Assembly (NCBI GenBank): GCA_036562635.1
Contig: DATCJU010000030.1
Coordinates: forward strand, 1-28,234
Source of the DNA: DATCJU01 sp036562635
GTDB taxonomy: Bacteria > Actinomycetota > Actinomycetes > Mycobacteriales > Pseudonocardiaceae
Length of the DNA stretch: 28,234 nucleotides
Direction: 5' to 3'
Below are positions 22,538-28,234 of this stretch, one piece after another. Below the pieces are notes generated by a model. The model did not search any database. It saw only the letters and a program-made list of their open reading frames with translations, and was not told the DNA's origin. A program made the translations under genes and the position numbers. Numbering within the stretch: the stretch's first letter is position 1; every line of letters starts with the position of its first letter.

Positions 22538-24268
22538 GTGACCGCGATCCAGACCACGCCACCGGGGGTCCCGCACAGCGCCCTCGAACCGGAGCCGGAT
22601 CGGCGGGGTGAGCGCGTCCGGGCGCTGCTCATCGCCGCGGTCGGCCCGTTGTTCGCGGGATACACCGCGGCAGCCACCCTGGTCACCTGCGTGGCGTCCG
22701 CAGCCCCCGGGGGCGACTACTCCATCCCCGCCGTGTTGCGGGCCAGCGGGCCGGTGTGGCTGGCCGCGCACCACATCCCACTCTCCATCGGGGGTAGCCC
22801 GTTGGGGGCACTCCCGCTGCTGCCCACCCTGGCCGTGGTGCTGGTCCTGGCCCGGTCGGCCGTGCTCGCCGCTGCCCGGCTGCAGGTGCGACGGCCGGAG
22901 GAGGCCGGCCCGGTGGTGGCCGTCATGGCGTTGGCGCACGCCGTCTTCGGGGCGGTGCTGGCGGGGTTGAGTGGTGACGGGCCGATGAGCGCGGATCCGG
23001 CGACGGCGTTCTTCGGCTGTGGCTTGGTGGCCGCGGGGGCCGCCACTCTCGGGGTGGCCGGGCGGAGCGGTCTGCTGCGTCGGGCACGACGCACCCTGCA
23101 TCCGGCGACGCTGCTCGGGTTCCGGGTCGCCGCCCTGGCCGTCGCCGGACTGCTGGCCGTCGGCGCGGCGCTCACCACGCTCGGTCTGCTGCTCTCGCTC
23201 AACCGGGTGCGGGAGGTGTTCGCGGCCACGGCACCGGACACCGGGAGCGCGTTCGGTCTGCTGTTGCTGTCCGTGCTCTACCTGCCCAACGCGCTGGTCG
23301 CGGGTGCTTCCTTCGCCGCCGGGCCCGGACTGCAGATCGGCACCGTGGTGATCGGTCCGTTCCACACCGAGCTCGGTGCGCTGCCCCCGGTACCGCTGCT
23401 GGCCGCGCTGCCCTCGGTGCCGCAGGAGCGGTGGTGGGCGACGGCCTGCCTCGCCCCGCTGGCGGTGGGGGTGCTGGTGGGCTGGGCCTTCCGGGACGTG
23501 CACCGGCTGCCGCGGGCCCGCTGGCGTGTGGTGAGTGTCGGCGCGGTGGTGACCACGGTGGTGTTCTTCGTGCTCACCACCCTGGCCGGTGGGCGGTTGG
23601 GAAACGGCGTGTTCGACCCGGTCGCCATGCCGCCGGGCCTGGTCGCCGCCGCGGTGTTCGGCTGGATCTGGCTACCGGCGACGGTGGTGGTCTGGCTCTG
23701 CGGGCCACGCCCCCGGCGGGTGCGGCGGTCCCGGCCGGCCCAGGCGACCACGGACACCACGGACACCGAGGATGCCGCGGACGGGACGCAGGACCGTACC
23801 GGTACCGGTACCGCCGATGCCGGGGACGGTGTCGGGAAGGCTGACGAGCACACCGGTGACGGGTCCGGTGCCGGTGCGGACGGAACCGAGGCGGACGACC
23901 ACCGTCCGGGCACGGGGGAGAACCCACCCGAGTCGGCCGCCACCGGGGACACCGCCGACCCCGAGGCCCCTGGGACCTCCACGGCTCCCGCGGCGCAGCC
24001 CGCTCCGGACGACACCTCGGGCGAGGACGCCGCGTCGGACACCGCGGAGGGGAGGACCGACGAGCCGGCCGAGGACGACGTCGACTCCGCCGAGAACGAC
24101 GCGCAGCCGGACCCCGCTCCGGCGGACTCCGCGCCGGCGGGGGCCGGTCCGAGGACCGAGGGGGAGGGGAAGGACACGGAGGATGACGCGGAGGAGAACG
24201 GGCCGCAGGCGGGCGACACGGCCGGTTCGGCGCGCACGGCACAGGAACGGAACCCCGAGGGACGCTGA
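22538..24268 (+). CDS. PerM-like (DUF6350) polytopic membrane protein with long acidic tail
   Basis: 576 residues. About eight or nine membrane helices occupy residues 20-390, with the conserved-looking WLAAHHIPLSIGGSPLGALPLLPT loop after the first helix and a PNALVAGASFAAGPGLQIG segment in the second half. Synteny (after the DUF5336 gene, before purN) matches Rv0955/PerM, an integral membrane protein needed for mycobacterial persistence and connected to division-protein stability. The last 175 or so residues (from about 402) are a low-complexity Asp/Glu/Thr/Ala/Gly tail, predicted cytoplasmic and disordered; mycobacterial PerM is about 455 residues, so most of this is extra. The GTG at 22538 follows GAAGGTGA by about 5 nt; a GTG at 22508 would add 10 residues. 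Confidence 0.87.
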   Translation: MTAIQTTPPGVPHSALEPEPDRRGERVRALLIAAVGPLFAGYTAAATLVTCVASAAPGGDYSIPAVLRASGPVWLAAHHIPLSIGGSPLGALPLLPTLAVVLVLARSAVLAAARLQVRRPEEAGPVVAVMALAHAVFGAVLAGLSGDGPMSADPATAFFGCGLVAAGAATLGVAGRSGLLRRARRTLHPATLLGFRVAALAVAGLLAVGAALTTLGLLLSLNRVREVFAATAPDTGSAFGLLLLSVLYLPNALVAGASFAAGPGLQIGTVVIGPFHTELGALPPVPLLAALPSVPQERWWATACLAPLAVGVLVGWAFRDVHRLPRARWRVVSVGAVVTTVVFFVLTTLAGGRLGNGVFDPVAMPPGLVAAAVFGWIWLPATVVVWLCGPRPRRVRRSRPAQATTDTTDTEDAADGTQDRTGTGTADAGDGVGKADEHTGDGSGAGADGTEADDHRPGTGENPPESAATGDTADPEAPGTSTAPAAQPAPDDTSGEDAASDTAEGRTDEPAEDDVDSAENDAQPDPAPADSAPAGAGPRTEGEGKDTEDDAEENGPQAGDTAGSARTAQERNPEGR

Positions 24269-24390
24269 CCTGCGCCCGTTCTCCGGTCGCGCACCGCGGG
24301 GACGCGGGTGAGGATGCGCAGGGTGGGCCGGGGGCGTGCCCCACGGCACACCGGGGTGGCCCTGTCCGAACCGGGCCGCCCCGCAGGAAC

Positions 24391-24396
24391 TACCCT
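24391..24396 (+). promoter_or_regulatory. Possible -10 element for purNH
   Basis: TACCCT, matching TANNNT, 1 nt before the ATG at 24398. If used, transcription would begin near 24403 and translation would have to start at CTG 24434 or GTG 24488. No good -35. Confidence 0.33.
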
Positions 24397-24397
24397 G

Positions 24398-25093
24398 ATG
24401 ACAGTCCGCGTATCGCCCCGCCAGGAGACCACGCTGAGCCTCTCGACCTCGGGCGTCCGCCCGGCACCGCACCAGCTCCGCCTCCCCGTGCCGACACGGA
24501 TCGTGGCCCTCGTCTCCGGGTCGGGCACCCTGCTCCAGGCCCTGTTGGACGCCGCCGCCCGGCCCGACTATCCCGCCCGTGTCGTGGCGGTCGGAGCCGA
24601 CCGGACCGGTATCGAGGGGCTGGCACGCGCCGAGCGCGCCGGGGTGCCCACCTTCGTGGTGCGGTTGCGCGACCACGCCGACCGTGCCGCCTGGGACGCC
24701 GCGCTCACCGAGGCGACCGCCGCCCACCAGCCCGACCTGGTCGTGTCCGCGGGGTTCATGAAGATCCTCGGCCCCGCCTTCCTGGCCCGGTTCGGCGGCC
24801 GGGTGCTCAACACCCACCCTGCGTTGCTGCCGGCCTTCCCGGGCGCGCATGCGGTACGGGACGCGATGGCCTACGGAGTCAAGGTCACCGGCTGCACGGT
24901 GCACCTGGTCGACGAGGGAGTGGACACCGGTCCGATCCTGGCCCAGGAGCCCGTCGCCGTGCAGCCCGGGGACACCGAGGACAGCCTGCACGAGCGGATC
25001 AAGACGGTGGAGCGGCGGCTGCTGGTCGACATCGTCGCCCGGCTGGCCCGTGAGGGCTGCACCGTGACCGGACGAGAGGTGAACATCCCGTGA
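24398..25093 (+). CDS. purN: Phosphoribosylglycinamide formyltransferase (GAR transformylase)
   Basis: The enzyme transfers formyl from 10-formyl-THF to GAR in purine synthesis. Motifs: RIVALVSGSGTLLQALLDA (phosphate-binding loop), FMKILG, NTHPALLPAFPGAHA (catalytic Asn and His) and HLVDEGVDTGPILAQ (catalytic Asp). The start is uncertain: ATG 24398 (AGGA at 9 nt, 231 residues), GTG 24488 (201 residues, at the usual distance before the fold, no ribosome-binding site), or a CTG at 24434 that uniquely has AGGAG 6 nt upstream. TACCCT at 24391-24396 could be a -10 that would exclude the ATG. The stop overlaps the purH start by 4 nt (GTGA), so the two are coupled. Confidence 0.95.
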   Translation: MTVRVSPRQETTLSLSTSGVRPAPHQLRLPVPTRIVALVSGSGTLLQALLDAAARPDYPARVVAVGADRTGIEGLARAERAGVPTFVVRLRDHADRAAWDAALTEATAAHQPDLVVSAGFMKILGPAFLARFGGRVLNTHPALLPAFPGAHAVRDAMAYGVKVTGCTVHLVDEGVDTGPILAQEPVAVQPGDTEDSLHERIKTVERRLLVDIVARLAREGCTVTGREVNIP

Positions 25094-26685
25094 CCGCGAC
25101 CCAGTCCACCCCGGACGCCCGGCGGCCCGTCCGTCGTGCCCTAATCGGCGTGTCCGACAAGACGGGCCTGCTCGAACTGGCCACCGGACTGCACGCTGCC
25201 GGTGTGGAGATCGTCTCCACTGGCGGGACGGCCCGCGTCATCGCCGAGGCCGGCGTGCCGGTGACCCCCGTGGAGGAGCTGACCGGCTTCCCCGAGTGCC
25301 TGGACGGTCGGGTGAAGACCCTGCACCCGCGGGTGCACGCCGGTCTGCTCGCCGACGTGCGGCGCCCCGAGCACGTCGAGCAGCTGCAGCAGCTGGACAT
25401 CGCCCCGTTCGACCTGCTGGTGGTCAACCTCTACCCGTTCGTGCGGACCGTGGCCTCCGGGGCCGACCCCGACGAGTGCGTCGAGCAGATCGACATCGGT
25501 GGACCCGCCATGGTGCGGGCGGCCGCGAAGAACCACGCCAACGTGGCGGTGGTGGTGGACCCGGCCCGGTACGACTGGGTGCTGGAGCAGGTACGGGCCG
25601 GTGGTTTCACCCTGGCCGACCGGCGGGCCCTGGCCGCGGCCGCGTTCCGGCACACTGCCAGCTACGACGTGGCGGTGGCGTCCTGGATCGGCGACACGCT
25701 GGCCCCCGACGACGAGGGATCCGGTTTCCCTGGGTGGACGGGGGCGACCTGGCGGCGCGGTGCGGTGCTGCGCTACGGCGAGAACCCGCACCAGCGGGCC
25801 GCGCTCTACGTCTCCGACCAGGACCGGGGCGGGTTGGCCAACGCCCGCCAGCTGCACGGCAAGGAGATGTCCTACAACAACTACGTGGACGCCGACGCCG
25901 CCTGGCGGGCCGCCCACGACCACGACGCGCCGTGCGTGGCGATCATCAAGCACGCCAACCCCTGTGGGATCGCGGTGTCCGACCTGGAGGGCCCGGCCGC
26001 GGTCGCCGACGCGCACCGCAAGGCCCACGCCTGTGACCCGGTGAGCGCCTACGGCGGGGTCATCGCGGTGAACCGCGAGGTGACCGTGGAGATGGCCGAG
26101 CAGGTCAGCGACGTGTTCACCGAGGTCATCGTGGCCCCGGGCTACGCGGACGGTGCGGTGGAGGTGCTGTCCCGCAAGAAGAACATCCGCATCCTGGTCG
26201 CCGAGCCGCCGGTGCGTGGGGGCAAGGAGATCCGGGCGATCTCCGGTGGGCTGCTGGTGCAGACCGTGGACACCGTCGACGCCGAGGGCGACGACCCGGA
26301 GAAGTGGATGCTGGCCTGCGGCGACCCGGTGGACGGGCAGACGCTGGCCGACCTGGTGTTCGCCTGGCGGGCCTGCCGTGCGGTGAAGTCCAACGCGATC
26401 CTGCTGGCACACCGTGGGGCGACGGTCGGTGTGGGCATGGGTCAGGTGAACCGGGTGGACTCGGCGCGGCTGGCGGTGACCCGTGCGGGCGAGCGCGCCC
26501 GGGGGGCCGTGGCGGCCTCCGACGCGTTCTTCCCGTTCCCCGACGGGCTGCAGGTGCTGCTGGACGCCGGGGTGCGGGCCGTGGTGCAGCCGGGTGGTTC
26601 GGTGCGGGACGCCGAGGTCATCGCGGCGGCCGAGGCGGCCGGTATCCCGATGTACCTGACCGGCACCCGCCACTTCGCGCACTGA
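25090..26685 (+). CDS. purH: Bifunctional AICAR formyltransferase / IMP cyclohydrolase
   Basis: 531 residues, full length. The N-terminal MGS-like IMP cyclohydrolase domain (about 1-200) has ALIGVSDKTGL, STGGTARVI, GRVKTLHPRVHAGLL and VNLYPF. The C-terminal AICAR transformylase domain has LRYGENPHQRAALY, IIKHANPCGIAV with the catalytic Lys-His, VKSNAI, and SDAFFPFPDGLQ. It catalyses the last two steps to IMP. GTG at 25090 overlaps the purN stop as GTGA, so translation is coupled. A U-tailed hairpin follows at 26708. Position matches Rv0957. Confidence 0.98.
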   Translation: MTATQSTPDARRPVRRALIGVSDKTGLLELATGLHAAGVEIVSTGGTARVIAEAGVPVTPVEELTGFPECLDGRVKTLHPRVHAGLLADVRRPEHVEQLQQLDIAPFDLLVVNLYPFVRTVASGADPDECVEQIDIGGPAMVRAAAKNHANVAVVVDPARYDWVLEQVRAGGFTLADRRALAAAAFRHTASYDVAVASWIGDTLAPDDEGSGFPGWTGATWRRGAVLRYGENPHQRAALYVSDQDRGGLANARQLHGKEMSYNNYVDADAAWRAAHDHDAPCVAIIKHANPCGIAVSDLEGPAAVADAHRKAHACDPVSAYGGVIAVNREVTVEMAEQVSDVFTEVIVAPGYADGAVEVLSRKKNIRILVAEPPVRGGKEIRAISGGLLVQTVDTVDAEGDDPEKWMLACGDPVDGQTLADLVFAWRACRAVKSNAILLAHRGATVGVGMGQVNRVDSARLAVTRAGERARGAVAASDAFFPFPDGLQVLLDAGVRAVVQPGGSVRDAEVIAAAEAAGIPMYLTGTRHFAH

Positions 26686-26707
26686 TCCGCTGCGCCTGTC
26701 GTACTGA

Positions 26708-26734
26708 CGGGGCCCCGGCTCGGCCGGGGCCCCG
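26708..26734 (+). terminator. Rho-independent terminator of purNH
   Basis: 12-bp perfect stem CGGGGCCCCGGC / GCCGGGGCCCCG with a TCG loop, followed by TTTCCGTT. It starts 22 nt after the purH stop. The strongest terminator in the window. Confidence 0.88.
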
Positions 26735-26798
26735 TTTCCGTTGTGCGGTCCGGGATTCCTTCTCCGTTCTGGACTCGTCCGTCCCCCGATCCCGGGAC

Positions 26799-26829
26799 TT
26801 GACGGATCTTCGTCCCCGCGGTTTACTAG
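26799..26829 (+). promoter_or_regulatory. Promoter of the SOS-box ORF
   Basis: TTGACG (26799-26804), a near-consensus -35, followed by a TTTACTAG stretch; a -10 can be read as TTTACT at 17-nt or TACTAG at 19-nt spacing. The LexA box at 26834-26861 covers the expected transcription start. Confidence 0.5.
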
Positions 26830-26833
26830 CCCT

Positions 26834-26861
26834 GCTCGTTCGAACATCTGTTCGAACGAGC
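26834..26861. promoter_or_regulatory. LexA (SOS) box
   Basis: TCGAAC-ATCT-GTTCGA is a perfect match to the Gram-positive/mycobacterial SOS box (CGAAC-N4-GTTCG). It is embedded in an even longer dyad with 12-bp perfect arms GCTCGTTCGAAC / GTTCGAACGAGC. Placed just downstream of a TTGACG promoter, it should give LexA repression relieved by DNA damage. Confidence 0.88.
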
Positions 26862-26917
26862 GGGTGGCTGGCGTCGGGGGTCGGCCACCCGGTGGCACCG
26901 GGGCCTCTCCCACGGCA

Positions 26918-27271
26918 GTGAGGTGTCGATTGGGTGCGGGCACGTTCGTTGCGGGAGAGACCGGTGTCCGGTACGGCGGGTGTCTTGCGGAGCGGGACGC
27001 CGGACGGGGCGGCCACGGGGTCCGGGGTAGAGCCGTGGTCTCCGGCGTCCTCTCCGCGGGACAACTGCTGTCGGTGCGGGCGGAAACCGCCGTCCTGCTG
27101 CCCTGGGAGTGGCCGTCGCGGGGGCAGCACGGCGACGGTGCGCGGGGCGATCACACTGCTGTCCGCACCGTGGCTGAGGCCACCGCCGCCGGCTCGGGGG
27201 CGGTCGTGGTGGGGCTACCGGGGCCGGGCGTGCTCGCCGCGGCTGACGTGGAGTGGTCGGGCAGCGCCTGA
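26918..27271 (+). CDS. SOS-box-controlled short ORF resembling the N-terminal part of ImuA', possibly degenerate
   Basis: 117 residues from GTG 26918 (a TTG at 26930 with GAGGTG 4 nt upstream is an alternative). The C-terminal half, RAETAVLLP followed by AEATAAGSGAVVVGLPGPGVLAAADV, resembles the block of actinobacterial ImuA' proteins in which a Leu-rich TALLLALL helix is followed by GxxxAVVGMPxLGxxAAxE. ImuA' works with ImuB and DnaE2 in SOS mutagenesis and is about 200-300 residues, so this copy would stop right after that block. No frame restores the continuation before the next gene. The first 40 residues have weak codon bias. Either a decayed imuA' remnant or a short functional SOS protein; the resemblance is from memory and not certain. 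Confidence 0.45.
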   Translation: MRCRLGAGTFVAGETGVRYGGCLAERDAGRGGHGVRGRAVVSGVLSAGQLLSVRAETAVLLPWEWPSRGQHGDGARGDHTAVRTVAEATAAGSGAVVVGLPGPGVLAAADVEWSGSA

Positions 27272-27297
27272 CTCCGGTACCGCGACCGTGGAACGGG

Positions 27298-27322
27298 CCG
27301 ACGGCGGTGGCCGCGCCGTCGG
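27298..27322. terminator. Terminator between the SOS ORF and the M20 peptidase
   Basis: 9-bp stem CCGACGGCG / CGCCGTCGG with a 7-nt loop, in the 73-nt gap between convergent stop codons. Confidence 0.55.
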
Positions 27323-27344
27323 TGGGCTCCGTGCGATCGGACCG

Positions 27345-28234
27345 TCAGACCATCCCGCACCGGCGCAGGGCCAGCAGGGCGTACACCCGGGCGCAGCGTT
27401 CCAGCTCGGTCAGCGGGACGTGTTCGTCGGCGGCGTGGGCGTAGCGCACGTCCCCCGGCCCGTACTGGAGGGTGGGTACGCCCGCAGCGGTGTAGAGCCG
27501 CAGGTCCGAGCCGTAGGGCGCACCCCGCACCGCGGGTCCGGCCTCACCGGTCGCGTCGACCACCGCCGTGGCCACCTCGTCGGCGAGCGGATGCCCCTCG
27601 GGCAGCCGCCCACTGGCGAACATCCCACCCGGCCAGCTCACCCGCACCGGGTGCTCGGCCAGCCAGGGGTCCGCCGCACACGCCTCGGCCACCGCCTGTT
27701 CGAACTCGGCGCACGCCTCGGCCACCGATTCGCCCAGCCGCACCCCGTAGCGGCCCTCCGCCACCGCCAGGTCGGGCACGGTGCTCGCCCAGTCCCCGGC
27801 CTGCACGATGCCCACCGACAGCGGGAACGGCACGTCCAGGTGCGCGAACAGTCGGTCCGGCTCGGCGTTGCGCCGGGCCTCCAGGGCCCGCAGGGCCTCC
27901 AGCACCAGCATCAACTTCTCCACCGCGTTCACCCCGCGGGTGCGGGTGGAACCGTGCGTGGCCAACCCCGGGGCCTCGAGCCGGAACGTCAGGGCCCCGC
28001 CGTTGGCCGGGATGATCGTGCCCGCCGTCGGCTCGGCGATCACACACGCGTCTCCGCGGTGGCCCCGGCGCAGGGTGGCGAACGCCCCCAGCCCGCCGTC
28101 CTCCTCCCCGACGACCGTGTGCACGGCCAGCGGGCGACGCAGCCGCACCCCGGCGGCCTGCAGGGCGGCCAGTGCGCCGAGCACCGCGGCGACCCCGCCC
28201 TTCATGTCGCAGGCACCCCGCCCGGCGGCCACCC
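27345..28234 (-). CDS. M20-family (ArgE/DapE/ACY1) metallopeptidase or deacylase, 5' end missing
   Basis: About 296 residues of the C-terminal three quarters; the start lies beyond the right edge. GACDMKGG gives the bridging metal-ligand Asp of M20 enzymes and VVGEEDGG the catalytic Glu pair; IAEPT has a further ligand position, GLATHGSTRTRGVNA is the dimerisation-domain block with its conserved His, and YGPGDVRYAHAADEHVPL contains the last metal His. The family hydrolyses N-acyl amino acids (acetylornithine, succinyl-diaminopimelate) or dipeptides; this one cannot be assigned to a substrate, and the divergent EEDGG/GSDLRLY segments fit the general ArgE/DapE/ACY1/CPG2 group. The missing N-terminus should hold the first metal His. 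Confidence 0.9.
   Translation of the reverse strand, partial: VAAGRGACDMKGGVAAVLGALAALQAAGVRLRRPLAVHTVVGEEDGGLGAFATLRRGHRGDACVIAEPTAGTIIPANGGALTFRLEAPGLATHGSTRTRGVNAVEKLMLVLEALRALEARRNAEPDRLFAHLDVPFPLSVGIVQAGDWASTVPDLAVAEGRYGVRLGESVAEACAEFEQAVAEACAADPWLAEHPVRVSWPGGMFASGRLPEGHPLADEVATAVVDATGEAGPAVRGAPYGSDLRLYTAAGVPTLQYGPGDVRYAHAADEHVPLTELERCARVYALLALRRCGMV

Noticed and set aside
25141..26943. Minus-strand 600-codon frame opposite purH
   Set aside because: purH is complete with every catalytic motif; the antisense frame is a by-product of codon bias.

Overview
The window is high-GC DNA with strongly GC-biased third codon positions and many GTG starts, typical of an actinomycete. The right half keeps the order aroQ / uvrD1(pcrA) / M23 peptidase / sucC-sucD / DUF5336 protein / PerM-like protein / purN-purH. 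This matches the Mycobacterium tuberculosis Rv0948c-Rv0957 block as I remember it. The inserted genes (lipase, large membrane protein, IcmB-type B12 subunit) and the lack of mycobacterial features suggest Pseudonocardiales, probably Pseudonocardiaceae. That family-level placement is inference.

Left region (1-5313, all minus strand): a PIG-L-type deacetylase is followed by two paralogous single-pass membrane proteins, then two tandem Ser/Thr protein kinases. The second kinase is cut by the window edge. This looks like a lineage-specific envelope and phospho-signalling cluster. A small membrane protein (5487-5801) is divergent from a class II histone-deacetylase-family hydrolase (5914-7047), which ends at a strong hairpin.

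Middle (7206-11410, plus): a 3-hydroxybutyrate-dehydrogenase-type SDR, an MHS-family transporter and a GAF/PucR-type regulator form a small uptake, oxidation and control unit. A 50-nt inverted repeat sits between transporter and regulator.

Right region (11481-26685): AroQ chorismate mutase (minus) is preceded by a 20-codon Phe/Tyr-rich leader peptide and three mutually exclusive RNA pairings. This is a complete-looking ribosome-mediated attenuator and the most interesting regulatory object here. Divergent from it is UvrD1/PcrA helicase. Next come a LytM-type M23 peptidase, an alpha/beta-hydrolase lipase, a membrane protein with about 16 TM segments, and a stand-alone B12-binding subunit with a possible translationally coupled 25-codon ORF. 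Then come sucCD (TCA cycle), a DUF5336 protein, a PerM-like protein with a long acidic tail, and purN-purH (purine biosynthesis), closed by a textbook terminator.

Far right: a perfect LexA (SOS) box precedes a short ORF that resembles the start of the mutasome factor ImuA' but stops early. The last gene is an M20-family peptidase/deacylase on the minus strand, cut by the window end. Several genes carry a TANNNT -10 element 6-9 nt before the start codon, pointing to leaderless transcripts. No tRNA, rRNA, CRISPR array, insertion sequence or prophage was seen.
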